64,000 bases of DNA from Streptomyces sp. PCS3-D2 (GTDB lineage: Bacteria > Actinomycetota > Actinomycetes > Streptomycetales > Streptomycetaceae), in NCBI RefSeq assembly GCF_000612545.2, contig NZ_CP097800.1:806001-870000 (forward strand), written 5' to 3'. The notes beneath the pieces are model-generated. The model was given only the letters and a program-made list of their open reading frames with translations. It had not been told where the DNA came from and searched no databases. Positions 44,956-52,924 of this stretch are shown in pieces; within the stretch, counting starts at the first letter, position 1, and the number at the start of each line of letters is the position of its first letter. The translations under genes were made by a program, and so were the position numbers.

Positions 44956-45471
44956 GTGCAGCCCGAGGGTACGAACGGCACCAGTGACGGCGGGCTCGCG
45001 GTGCCCATGGCCTGGCTCTATGCCGAGTACATCGCCGACGAACTGCTGCGCACGGGCCGGCTGATCCCGGCCGGAACGCTGGAGTTCCGGGCCGGACGGG
45101 ACACACTGGCCCTGACCATCTACCTCGCCGACGCGGCCGGCGAACTCTCCGGGATCCGCGTGGTCTCGCAGCTCGACGAGTGGCTGTCACTGACGGCGTA
45201 CGGACACCCCTGGCGCGACTGGGTGCACACCCGCTTCCTCGACCTGGGCGAGGCGGCCCGGGAGCGCGGCCGCGGCGAGGACCCCGATCTGGAACTGGCC
45301 CGGGCCGCCTGGCGCTGGCTGGACGGCACCGAACTGTTCGCGACCAACCTCGACCCGGGGCGCCACGACCACGCCGACACCCCGCCGGGTCTGGACGAGA
45401 ACGCGCGCGTGTGGACCCCGGCCTGGCAGCTCGGGCTGCCCCTCGGCCACCTGGCGATGCACCTGTTCTGA
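44956..45471 (+). CDS. conserved-looking protein of unknown function
   Basis: A 171-residue soluble protein. The GTG at 44956 has GGAGAAGG upstream, and codon bias is strongly coding. It is acidic and rich in Trp and Leu (WLYAEYIADELLRTGRL, RVVSQLDEWLSLTAYGHPWRDW, AWRWLDGTELFATNL). No motif, membrane segment or signal peptide is visible, and I do not recognise the family. It lies 165 bases after the ECF sigma gene on the same strand, so it could be a partner or target of it, but nothing in the sequence identifies it as an anti-sigma factor. Confidence 0.75.
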   Translation: MQPEGTNGTSDGGLAVPMAWLYAEYIADELLRTGRLIPAGTLEFRAGRDTLALTIYLADAAGELSGIRVVSQLDEWLSLTAYGHPWRDWVHTRFLDLGEAARERGRGEDPDLELARAAWRWLDGTELFATNLDPGRHDHADTPPGLDENARVWTPAWQLGLPLGHLAMHLF

Positions 45472-45484
45472 CCGGTGGCGACCG

Positions 45485-45874
45485 CTACGACGGCCGGTCG
45501 GCCGGATCCATCACCAGGCCCGTGAAATCGGCCTCGTTGCGCTCCGCCCGGCGGACGTACCATCGGGCGATCAGCCACATCACCGGGTACACGAGCAGGC
45601 CCAGCACCAGCCAGACCATCGGCCCCGACCTGGCCCTGGGCAGCACGAACACCAGCGGCAGCGACCCGACCAGCGCCGCCAGCGCGGCCAGCGCCCCCAG
45701 GCCCGCGCGCAACTGGCTGCGCATCAGGGCCCTGACGTAGGTGGCGCCGAGGGTGGTCTGCTCGGAGATCTCCGAACGGGCCGGGGCGTGGGCGGGCGCC
45801 CGCCGGCGGGCGCCCCGGGGCATCCCGGTGACGACCTCGCGCCGGGGCGCCGTCTGTTGCTCCTCCGCGGCCAT
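45485..45874 (-). CDS. two-helix membrane protein, DUF485-like
   Basis: A 129-residue protein. About 45 polar residues (RRRAPAHAPARS) are followed by TLGATYVRALMRSQLRAGLG, two hydrophobic helices (about 58-78 and 85-105), and WYVRRAERNEADF. The two-helix plan and the basic motif after helix 2 resemble DUF485 proteins, which usually accompany cation/acetate symporters. No symporter is present here. The ATG at 45874 follows a TAGACT -10 box by 8 bases and has no Shine-Dalgarno sequence. Confidence 0.72.
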   Translation of the reverse strand: MAAEEQQTAPRREVVTGMPRGARRRAPAHAPARSEISEQTTLGATYVRALMRSQLRAGLGALAALAALVGSLPLVFVLPRARSGPMVWLVLGLLVYPVMWLIARWYVRRAERNEADFTGLVMDPADRPS

Positions 45875-45882
45875 GGTGCCGG

Positions 45883-45888
45883 AGTCTA
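45883..45888 (-). promoter_or_regulatory. -10 box (TAGACT) for leaderless membrane-protein mRNA
   Basis: TAGACT on the minus strand, 8 bases before the ATG at 45874 and inside the short gap after the Fpg/Nei stop. Confidence 0.4.
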
Positions 45889-45900
45889 CGCAGCGCACCG

Positions 45901-46761
45901 CTATTTGAGGAGCCGTGAGAGCCGCCGGTCGGCCAGCGGTTTCCCACCCGTCTGGCACGTGGCGCAGTACTCCAGGGAGGAATCGGCGAAGGACACCGAG
46001 CGGATCGTGTCCCCGCACACCGGGCAGGTTTCGCCCGCCCGGCCGTGGACCCGCAGGCCGCTCCTCTTCTCGGCCTTGAGCTTCCCGGCGGCGACCCCGT
46101 GCGCCCGGCCGACCGCCTCGCGCAAGGTGCCCCGGACCGCGGCATGCAGCTGCGTGACCTGCGCCTCGTCGAAGGAGGAGGCGAGCTTGAAGGGCGAGAC
46201 CCGGGCGGCGTGCAGGATCTCGTCGCTGTAGGCGTTGCCGATCCCGGCGATCACGCTCTGGTCCCGCAGGACGCCCTTGATCTGCCGCCGCTCCCCCGCG
46301 AGGAGCGCGGCGAAGGCGTCCCGGTCGAAGTCCTCGGCGAGCGGATCGGGGCCGAGACGGGCAATGCCGGGCACCTCCTGCGGGTCGCGGACCACGTACA
46401 CCGCGAGCCGCTTCTGTGTCCCGGCCTCGGTGAGGTCGAAGCCGCCCCCGCCCGCGAGTAGGACGCGCAGGGCCAGCGGCCCCCTGCCGGGCCGCGGTGG
46501 CTGCGCCGGCAGGGTGTCCTGCCAGCGCAGCCAGCCGGCCCGGGCCAGGTGCGTGACCAGGTGGAGCGCACCGATCCGCACGGCGAGGAACTTCCCGTGC
46601 CGGGCGACGGCGGCGGCCTCCTGCCCTTCGAGGGCGGTCAAGGGCGGGTCGTACGTCTTGAGCACGCTGACCGCGAGCGGGAGGACGCGCTCCACCACCC
46701 GCCCGGTGAGGTGCTCGTCGAGGTACGCGCGCAGGGCCTCGACCTCGGGCAGCTCCGGCAT
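45901..46761 (-). CDS. Fpg/Nei family DNA glycosylase
   Basis: A 286-residue base-excision repair enzyme that removes oxidised bases and cleaves the abasic site. The catalytic N-terminus is MPELPEVEALR, with Pro2 and Glu3. The helix-two-turn-helix region has DQSVIAGIGNAYSDEILHAARVSP, and the C-terminal zinc finger is CPVCGDTIRSVSF with CATCQTGG. Whether it prefers 8-oxoguanine (Fpg) or pyrimidines (Nei) cannot be decided; lysine 60-type KFLAVRIG is present. Start at 46761; a CAGGCT -10-like box lies 6 bases upstream. Confidence 0.93.
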   Translation of the reverse strand: MPELPEVEALRAYLDEHLTGRVVERVLPLAVSVLKTYDPPLTALEGQEAAAVARHGKFLAVRIGALHLVTHLARAGWLRWQDTLPAQPPRPGRGPLALRVLLAGGGGFDLTEAGTQKRLAVYVVRDPQEVPGIARLGPDPLAEDFDRDAFAALLAGERRQIKGVLRDQSVIAGIGNAYSDEILHAARVSPFKLASSFDEAQVTQLHAAVRGTLREAVGRAHGVAAGKLKAEKRSGLRVHGRAGETCPVCGDTIRSVSFADSSLEYCATCQTGGKPLADRRLSRLLK

Positions 46762-46845
46762 GGTCCCAGCCTGCCGCCGCCTCGGGCGGAGCGCGAGCCG
46801 GCACGGGGCCGGGCGGGCCGCCGTCCGGGACCGCTCCCGGCCCGC

Positions 46846-48891
46846 TCAGCCCATGACGAACTCGCACCACACGCACTTGCCGCTGCCGCGCGGCTCCACG
46901 CCCCATACGTCCGCCATCCGGTCCACCAGCATGAGGCCGCGGCCCGAGACCCCGGAGTCGCCGGCCTCACGTCGGCGCGGGAGGGCGCTGGAGCGGTCGG
47001 CGACCTCCACGCGGAGCCTGCGTTCGTGACCCGCCAGGATGCGCAGGGTGACGATGGCGGGACCGTCCGTGTGCATGAGGGCGTTCACGATCAGCTCGTC
47101 CGCGACCAGCTCGATCTCGTCGGCCCGCTCCCGTGCGCCCCAGGCGCGCACCGCGGCCCCGATCATGTGGCGGGCGGCCACCAGGGCCTCCGGATCGCCC
47201 GGTGCCACGTGCTGCTGCAGACGGCCTCCGCCGGGCGGAGCCGGGGCGGGCCGGCGGCGCAGCAGGAGGAGGGCCATGTCGTCGTCGCCTCCGCGCTCGG
47301 TGACGATCTCGCACAGCCGGTCGGCGAGGAGTTGCAGGTCGGCGGGTCCGCTGCGGATGTGCGAGGTCAGGAGGTGGATCCCGTCGTCGAGGTCGGCGCC
47401 GGGGTGTTCGACGAGACCGTCGGTGCACAGCAGGAGCGTTTCGCCGGGGTCCAGTTCCACGGTGGTCACCGGGTATTCGAGGCGTCCGAAGTCCGCGGAG
47501 AGGCCGAGCGGCAGGCCGCCGCCCACCGGGAGCCGGTGGCAGTCCCCGTCGCGGGTGCGCAGCAGCGGGTCGATGTGGCCCGCCCGGACCAGTTGGAGCA
47601 CCCCGGTGGAGAGGTCGGCCTCCACGTACGTGCACGTCGCGAAGCGCTCGGTGTCCAGCTCGTGCAGGAAGACCGATGCCCTGGCCATGACCGTGCCGGG
47701 CGAGTGCCCCTCGGCGGCGTACGCGCGCAGGACGATCCGCAGCTGGCCCATGACGGCGGCCGCGTGCGTGTCGTGGCCCTGGACGTCGCCGATGACGGCG
47801 CCGACCCGGCCACCGGGCAACGGGATGACGTCGTACCAGTCGCCGCCGATGTCCTGGCCCATCCGGGCGGAGCGGTAGCGTACGGCGATCTCGCCGCCGG
47901 GCACCACGGGGATCCGCCGGGGCAGCATGGCCTGCTGGAGCCCCTCGGCCAGGTCGTGCTCCTGTTCCAGCAGCATGGCCCGCTGGAGGCTCTGCGCGAT
48001 GCTGCTGCCGAGGGCGACGAGCAGGTTGCGCTCCTCCTGGGTGAAGCCGTCCTTGTCCTGGTAGAGCAGTCCGATGGCACCGATCGGGCGTGCCTGGGCG
48101 ATCAGCGGCAGGTAGGCGGCCGCGGAGATCCGCATGTACGAGATCTTCGCCCAGAGCGCCGGGTAGTCCTGGGCGAACTCCTCCGCCGAGTCGAGGAAGC
48201 GCGGCTGCAGGGAGCGGACCACCTCGCTCATCGGGTACTGCTCGTCGATGCGGGTGTAGCGGGTGCCGGGGACGAAGCTGCCCTCCGGCCCCTCGGCGAC
48301 GAGGTGGATCCGGCCGGCTTCGACGAGGCCCATGACCATGCCCATGGAGCCCAGTCGTTCCAAGCCGTGCGCGTCGCCGAGCGCGTCGATGACGTCCCGC
48401 ACCGTCCGGGCGTGGGCGAGGGCGGCGGTGGTGCTCTCCACCACCGATGTCTGCCGGCGCCGCTCCTCGTCGAGACCGAGCCGTTCCGCCGAGTGGCTGA
48501 GCTCCTCGGTCGCGTCCCGGACGATGCCGATGATCCGGTGGGGCCGCCCGTCCGCGGTACGCATGACACGGCCCTGGGTGTGCGTCCACCGCAGCCGACC
48601 GTCCCGGCAGCGGATGCGGAAGTAGGCGCCGTAGCTGTCCTCCTCGCTCTTGAGCGCGGAGGACACCATGGCGTCGAGCCGTGCCGACTCGGCCGGCGGG
48701 AAGCGCGCGGACAGCGACTCGGGCCGGCCGTCGTACTCGTCCGGCGCCGTGTCGAAGACGTCGAGGGCGGCTTCGTCCATGTGCATGAGACCGGTGAGAA
48801 GGTCCCAGTCGAAACTTCCCATGCGGTTGAGCGAGAGCGACCGGTCCGGGTGTGCGGGCCAGTCGTCCGGCAGCGATACGGTGGTCGGCAC
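46846..48891 (-). CDS. PAS-GAF-SpoIIE phosphatase-HATPase regulatory protein
   Basis: A 681-residue multi-domain regulator. Domains in order: PAS (about 20-135, with GSFDWDLLTGLMHMD and GRPHRIIGIVRDATEE), GAF (about 155-325), PP2C-type SpoIIE phosphatase (about 335-545, with DIGGDWYDVIPLPGG, VIGDVQGHD and GGDDDMALLLLR), and an RsbW-like histidine-kinase-type ATPase (about 560-680, ELVADELIVNALMH). It should dephosphorylate STAS-domain anti-anti-sigma factors and bind or phosphorylate them. GTG at 48891 follows a CATGGT box by 6 bases. It starts 25 bases after the DUF6777 stop, so the two may form an operon. Confidence 0.92.
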   Translation of the reverse strand: MPTTVSLPDDWPAHPDRSLSLNRMGSFDWDLLTGLMHMDEAALDVFDTAPDEYDGRPESLSARFPPAESARLDAMVSSALKSEEDSYGAYFRIRCRDGRLRWTHTQGRVMRTADGRPHRIIGIVRDATEELSHSAERLGLDEERRRQTSVVESTTAALAHARTVRDVIDALGDAHGLERLGSMGMVMGLVEAGRIHLVAEGPEGSFVPGTRYTRIDEQYPMSEVVRSLQPRFLDSAEEFAQDYPALWAKISYMRISAAAYLPLIAQARPIGAIGLLYQDKDGFTQEERNLLVALGSSIAQSLQRAMLLEQEHDLAEGLQQAMLPRRIPVVPGGEIAVRYRSARMGQDIGGDWYDVIPLPGGRVGAVIGDVQGHDTHAAAVMGQLRIVLRAYAAEGHSPGTVMARASVFLHELDTERFATCTYVEADLSTGVLQLVRAGHIDPLLRTRDGDCHRLPVGGGLPLGLSADFGRLEYPVTTVELDPGETLLLCTDGLVEHPGADLDDGIHLLTSHIRSGPADLQLLADRLCEIVTERGGDDDMALLLLRRRPAPAPPGGGRLQQHVAPGDPEALVAARHMIGAAVRAWGARERADEIELVADELIVNALMHTDGPAIVTLRILAGHERRLRVEVADRSSALPRRREAGDSGVSGRGLMLVDRMADVWGVEPRGSGKCVWCEFVMG

Positions 48892-48916
48892 CGGTCCACC
48901 ATGACACACCGGCCGG

Positions 48917-50140
48917 TCAGGCGCTCTCCAGCGAGAGGCCCTCGTCGGACGGCGCCGGCCGGAGGTCGGGGTCGACGTAAGGATCCGTGGAGGGATCCGT
49001 GGAAGGGTCCGGGTAGGGCTCGGCGTAGGGATCCGCGGAGGGGTCCGCGTAGGGAACCGCGAACGGGTCCTGGGGATCGTCGGGGTACGCCGGGAACGCG
49101 GGATCGGCGGGGTCCTGCCTCAGCGGGTCGGACGGGACGTCCGACGGCGGCCGCTTCTGCGGCTGCTGCGGCTGCCGCGGCCGGGTGGAGGGGTTCAGCG
49201 GTACGGCGGGGTCTTGCTGCGTGCCGATGTCCGGTGAGCTCTGCGGGTCCGACGGGCAGCCCGCCGTTGCTGATCCCGGGGCGCTCGGGCAGGGCGCCGG
49301 GGACGTGGCGGCGGGGCCGTTGGGGATGCCATCGGCCGGATCGTACGGGGGCAGGGCCTGCGGGGTGCGGTCCTGGGCGCCGCCGTCGCCCCGCTTGCGC
49401 TCGATCCAGGTGTTGTTCGCGATGTTGACGATCACCAGGTTGTTGATCACGTGGGTGGTGGGTTCGATGACGATGACCTGGTTGGGCTGGTAGCCGTTCC
49501 ACGGATCGCCCTTGTGCACCGGGCTCCCCTTGGCCGCACGGGGGGCGCCGAGCGGGTTGCCGCAGCCGCACCGGACGCGGGGCATGCCGTGCTCGTCGAC
49601 GAGCACGGCGGTGCCGGCCTGGAGGACGGCCTGGTAGGCGGCGGCCCGGCCGTCGCGGAATCCGTGGTTGGTGACACGGGTGTCGGCGCGCAGGACGACG
49701 GGGGTGAGGCCGCGCAGGAAGTCGGGGATCTTGGCCTCCTGGATTCCGGACGTCTCGGCGAAGGCGCGGGCCTTGGCGCTGTCCGCGGTGAGGTAGCCGA
49801 TCTGCTGTTCCACGTCGCAGCTGCCGAGGCGCTGGGTGCCGCCGTAGAGGCCCGGGGTCGCCGCGCTGACCGTGCGGATTCCCTGGCCGGTGGGATTGGG
49901 CAGCGGGGGCTGGACCGGGGCCGACTCCGCGGTGGCCGACGATGCGGTGAAGGGGTCCGGGCCTGCGCTGGCCACCGGCTGGAGGTGTACCTCCGCACTC
50001 TCGGGTCCCGCCGCGCTGGTCGGCTCGTCGTGCCCGCCGCAGGCCACGGCGAACAGGCCGAGCAGGGCGAAGAGGGCCGCGCCGGCCGGTGCCTGACGAC
50101 GCGACGCCTGACGCAGTGTCGGAAGTGACGGTCCGTTCAC
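48917..50140 (-). CDS. DUF6777 lipoprotein with DPx repeats
   Basis: A 407-residue exported protein. The signal peptide ends at a lipobox (LFAVACGG). The central domain, about residues 60-245, carries GIRTVSAATPGLYGGTQRLGSCDVEQQIG, DTRVTNHGFRDGRAAAYQAVLQ and RVRCGCGNPLGAP, which I recognise as the streptomycete DUF6777 family. The C-terminal third is Pro/Asp-rich with a degenerate DPxxDPY repeat (DPSADPYAEPYPDPSTD). Function unknown. GTG at 50140 has GGGAG 7-8 bases upstream. It may be cotranscribed with the SpoIIE-type gene that follows. Confidence 0.85.
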   Translation of the reverse strand: MNGPSLPTLRQASRRQAPAGAALFALLGLFAVACGGHDEPTSAAGPESAEVHLQPVASAGPDPFTASSATAESAPVQPPLPNPTGQGIRTVSAATPGLYGGTQRLGSCDVEQQIGYLTADSAKARAFAETSGIQEAKIPDFLRGLTPVVLRADTRVTNHGFRDGRAAAYQAVLQAGTAVLVDEHGMPRVRCGCGNPLGAPRAAKGSPVHKGDPWNGYQPNQVIVIEPTTHVINNLVIVNIANNTWIERKRGDGGAQDRTPQALPPYDPADGIPNGPAATSPAPCPSAPGSATAGCPSDPQSSPDIGTQQDPAVPLNPSTRPRQPQQPQKRPPSDVPSDPLRQDPADPAFPAYPDDPQDPFAVPYADPSADPYAEPYPDPSTDPSTDPYVDPDLRPAPSDEGLSLESA

Positions 50141-50214
50141 AATTTTCTCCCTTTCGCCCCGATTACTCCCTCTTGTCTGCCGCATCCACGCGACGGCCGC
50201 AACCGGAGCATCAC

Positions 50215-50267
50215 TTGAACGCGTTCAAGGATGTTCGCGAGACCGTCCGGCGGGCTGAACGCGCTCA
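50215..50267. promoter_or_regulatory. duplicated TGAACGCG(T/C)TCA operator-like palindromes
   Basis: TTGAACGCGTTCAA at 50215-50228 is a perfect 14-bp palindrome. A second copy, TGAACGCGCTCA at 50256-50267, differs at one of 12 core bases, and its start is 40 bp from the core of the first. The central CG and spacing are LacI/GntR-like. A further perfect inverted repeat, GCTCACG-C-CGTGAGC, spans 50263-50277. All lie between the divergent DUF6777 and lipase-maturation-like genes. Confidence 0.6.
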
Positions 50268-50352
50268 CGCCGTGAGCCCGCCGGGACCGCCGGGACCGGC
50301 GGCGGCCGCACGGACTGGCCGATGCCCGCGAGCCGGCCGGATACTGGAGGCG

Positions 50353-51798
50353 ATGGACTGGTTCACGGCGCCCGGGTACTGGCTCGCCCGGCTGGTCTTC
50401 CAGCGGGCCCTGGCCGGCGTCTACCTCGTCGCCTTCGTCGGGGCCGCGCTGCAGTTCAGGGCCCTGATCGGGGCGCACGGCATGCTGCCCGTGCCGCGCT
50501 ACGTACGGTACGTGCCCTTCCGGCGCGCCCCGAGCCTGTTCCAACTGCGCTACTCGGACCGGCTCTTCGCCGGCTGCGCCTGGACCGGGGCCGCGCTGGC
50601 CGCGGCCCTGGCCGCCGGGGCGGGGGACCAGGTCCCACTGGCGCTCGCCATGGCCCTGTGGGCCGCACTGTGGCTGCTCTACCTCTCCATCGTCAACGTC
50701 GGCCAGACCTGGTACTCCTTCGGCTGGGAGTCACTGCTGCTGGAGGTCGGTTTCCTCGCCGTGTTCCTCGGCAACGCCCGGGCCGGTCCGCCGGTGCTGG
50801 TGCTGTGGCTGCTGCGCTGGGTGCTCTTCCGCGTGGAATTCGGGGCCGGCCTGATCAAGATGCGCGGGGACCCCTGCTGGCGCAGGCTCACCTGCCTGTA
50901 CTTCCATCACGAGACACAGCCGATGGCAGGGCCGCTGAGCTGGTTCTTCCACCACCTGCCCCGGCCTCTGCACCGGATGGAGTGCGCGGCCAACCACGTG
51001 ACGCAGCTGATCGTCCCGGTACTGCTGTTCACCCCGCAGCCGGTGGCCTCGTACGCCGCGGCGGCCGTGGTCGCAACACAGCTGTGGCTCGTGCTGTCGG
51101 GCAACTTCGCCTGGCTGAACTGGCTGACGATCACCCTGGCCGTATCGGCCGTGGACTTCACCCGCCTCGCCGGGTCGCCCCCGGCCGCCGCCGCGCAGCC
51201 ACCTCCCCCGTGGTTCGCCGCCCTGGTCTGCGCCGTGACCGCCCTGGTCCTGGTCCTCAGCCGCCACCCGGTGCTCAACATGGTCTCGCGCCGCCAGGTG
51301 ATGAACCGCTCCTTCGACGCCCTGCACCTCGTCAACACCTACGGGGCCTTCGGCTCGGTCGGCCGGGTCCGCATGGAGGTGGCGGTGGAGGGCACCGCGG
51401 ACCCGGTACCACGCGAGGACGGCGCCTGGAAGGAGTACGGGTTCAAGGGGAAGCCCGGCGAGCCGGGCAGGCTGCCGCGCCAGTTCGCCCCGTACCACCT
51501 GCGCCTGGACTGGCTGATGTGGTTCGCGGCAATCTCCCCCGGCTACGCGCGGGACTGGTTCGGGCCGTTCGTGGAGCGGCTCCTGGCAGGCGACCGGGAC
51601 ACCCTGCGACTACTGCGCCACAACCCGTTCCCGGACGCCCCGCCGGTGCACGTGCGCGCCCTGCTCTACCGCTACCGCTTCACGACCTGGCGCGAGCTGC
51701 GCGAGACCGGCGACTGGTGGCATCGCACGCTGGTGCGCGAGTACCTGCCGCCGACCCGACTCACCCGGGCCCGGCACCCCGGGCCCGGGACCGGGTAG
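50353..51798 (+). CDS. lipase maturation factor-like membrane protein
   Basis: A 481-residue polytopic membrane protein of the lipase maturation factor (LMF1/HTTM) type. The N-terminal half has several hydrophobic helices, with landmarks YWLARLVFQRALAGVYL, WYSFGWESLLLEVGFLA and RWVLFRVEFGAGLIKMRGD-CW. The C-terminal soluble part has VMNRSFDALHLVNTYGAFGSV, KEYGFKGKPG and YHLRLDWLMWFAA, all typical. In animals LMF1 helps lipases fold in the ER; the bacterial role is unknown. The ATG at 50353 has GGAGG only 2 bases upstream, too close for ideal use, with a GATACT box 7 bases before the ATG. Confidence 0.9.
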   Translation: MDWFTAPGYWLARLVFQRALAGVYLVAFVGAALQFRALIGAHGMLPVPRYVRYVPFRRAPSLFQLRYSDRLFAGCAWTGAALAAALAAGAGDQVPLALAMALWAALWLLYLSIVNVGQTWYSFGWESLLLEVGFLAVFLGNARAGPPVLVLWLLRWVLFRVEFGAGLIKMRGDPCWRRLTCLYFHHETQPMAGPLSWFFHHLPRPLHRMECAANHVTQLIVPVLLFTPQPVASYAAAAVVATQLWLVLSGNFAWLNWLTITLAVSAVDFTRLAGSPPAAAAQPPPPWFAALVCAVTALVLVLSRHPVLNMVSRRQVMNRSFDALHLVNTYGAFGSVGRVRMEVAVEGTADPVPREDGAWKEYGFKGKPGEPGRLPRQFAPYHLRLDWLMWFAAISPGYARDWFGPFVERLLAGDRDTLRLLRHNPFPDAPPVHVRALLYRYRFTTWRELRETGDWWHRTLVREYLPPTRLTRARHPGPGTG

Positions 51799-51871
51799 TA
51801 CGGTCCCCCGCGGCCCCCGTCCCGGGCCGGTACGCAGGCCGGTGCGTACGGGACGCCTCTCAGGACAGGGC

Positions 51872-51906
51872 AGCGCCCCCGGTGCGGTGGGACACGTGGG
51901 GGCGCT
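51872..51906. terminator. hairpin between convergent genes
   Basis: AGCGCCCCC at 51872-51880 pairs with GGGGGCGCT at 51898-51906 (9 bp, 17-base loop). A smaller stem, GTACGCA/TGCGTAC at 51830-51849, precedes it. They separate the lipase-maturation-like gene from the 57-residue peptide gene. Confidence 0.6.
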
Positions 51907-51944
51907 TGGCACCGCTTCGCGGCGCGGCCGCGGAGCTTCGCGGA

Positions 51945-52118
51945 CTAGTCGATGCCGGGCAGGATGTGGGCTTCCGCCAGGTCGTCCTCGTACCCGGCCA
52001 GCCGGATCGGGGCGGAGCGCGCCCAGACCTCCAGGCTTCCGAGTTCGTCGGACCGCGTCGTGGCGCGCGATCCGGTCCGCTCCAGCAACTTCGGTTCGGG
52101 CTGCGTCTTCTCAGTCAC
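51945..52118 (-). CDS. 57-residue peptide of unknown function
   Basis: Reads MTEKTQPEPKLLERTGSRAT, then TRSDELGSLEVWARSAPIRL, then AGYEDDLAEAHILPGID. GTG at 52118 has GAGGAG 6-7 bases upstream, a strong site for so short a gene, and codon third positions are mostly G or C. It has no signal peptide or membrane segment. The polar charged N-terminal part and distinct aromatic/proline C-terminal part would suit a leader-core precursor peptide, but no modifying enzyme is adjacent and no core cysteines, serines or threonines stand out beyond one Ser. I do not recognise the family. Confidence 0.65.
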   Translation of the reverse strand: MTEKTQPEPKLLERTGSRATTRSDELGSLEVWARSAPIRLAGYEDDLAEAHILPGID

Positions 52119-52398
52119 CGCGCACTCCTCTGTGTCGCGTAACCCGGCAGGCTGACCGCGGGCCGGGCAGGGGATCAAGGGTTCCGGACGCGGTGGCGCC
52201 TTAGTGGAGCGCGGCCCGGATGGGGGCCGTCTTGATGCCCCAGGGTACACATATGAGCGGACCTCCGCTCGATAGGAAGGCAAAATCCGCTGCGCCCTCT
52301 CAGTTTCGTCCCGAGTTCAGCAAGTCGTCGGCCGGCGGGTGCGTCACGGGTGGTGTGCTCGGACCCGGATGCGCAGGGCGCGACGGAGGAGGTCGACG
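52119..52398. promoter_or_regulatory. 280-bp divergent region with 16-bp inverted repeat
   Basis: GAGCGGA at 52255-52261 and TCCGCTC at 52264-52270 form a perfect inverted repeat with a 2-base centre, just after GGGTAC at 52243-52248. The GGGTAC resembles a SigB-type -10 box, but no matching -35 was found. An open frame from the ATG at 52253 has weak codon bias and is not called. Confidence 0.38.
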
Positions 52399-52908
52399 GT
52401 GTCGGGGTCCGAAGCGGCGGGGGCCGAAGTGCCGTACGTCACAAGCGTGGTTGAGCTGATGGAGCTGCTCCGCGGCAGCCCCGACGAGCACGCCCTGCGG
52501 ACCGCGGCGCTGCTCCGCCGCTCTCATCCCTCCGACAAGGAACTGCAGCTCGCGGGCTTGCTGCAGGACATCGGCCGGATGCTCCGTCCGGGTGACGGAG
52601 CGCGACACGTCGTACTCGCAGCGCAGGCGCTGCGCCCCCTGCTCGGCGATCGGGTGGCCCGGCTCGTGCAGCTCCACGCGTCGGCCGCGCCGGGCGGCGG
52701 CGGGGGCGACCGGCCGGGCGGTGACGCGGACGCGGTGGCGGCGCTGCGCCAGGCGCGCGAGACGGCGGCGGCGCCCGGCCCGGACGCGGGCGTGCTGGAG
52801 GACTGGCGCCCGCTGCTGGAGTTGGTGGCGGCCGGGTCCTGCCGGGCGGCCGGGAACGCGACCGGCCCCCTCGGTCCACCGAGGGGGCCGGTCACCGGCA
52901 GGCGGTAG
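52399..52908 (+). CDS. HD-domain-like protein with degenerate metal site
   Basis: A 169-residue protein. Residues 15-90 form an all-helical HD-like core: SVVELMELLRGSPDEHALRTAALLRR, LQLAGLLQDIGRMLRPGD and ARHVVLAAQALRPLLGD. In active HD hydrolases and oxygenases the signature is LLHDIG; here it is LLQDIG, so the metal-binding His is missing and activity is doubtful. GTG at 52399 has AGGAGG 7 bases upstream. The last ~16 codons run through a perfect 15-bp hairpin that looks like the terminator of the convergent gene, so the tail after residue 150 is probably not functional. Confidence 0.72.
   Translation: MSGSEAAGAEVPYVTSVVELMELLRGSPDEHALRTAALLRRSHPSDKELQLAGLLQDIGRMLRPGDGARHVVLAAQALRPLLGDRVARLVQLHASAAPGGGGGDRPGGDADAVAALRQARETAAAPGPDAGVLEDWRPLLELVAAGSCRAAGNATGPLGPPRGPVTGRR
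52861..52892. terminator. 15-bp perfect hairpin terminator inside HD-like gene end
   Basis: ACCGGCCCCCTCGGT at 52861-52875 pairs perfectly with 52878-52892 around a 2-base loop. It lies 33 bases past the SDR stop on the minus strand and within the last codons of the HD-like gene on the plus strand. Confidence 0.82.
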
Positions 52909-52924
52909 GGCGGGGCCGCAGGGC

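Noticed and set aside
48960-49100. GGATCCG-type short repeats as a possible CRISPR or tandem repeat locus
   Set aside because: They are in-frame codons for the DPxxDPY repeat of the DUF6777 protein. No spacers of even length occur.
52253-52459. 68-codon frame from an ATG at 52253
   Set aside because: Codon bias falls off after about 30 codons and it overlaps the better-supported HD-like gene with its AGGAGG site.
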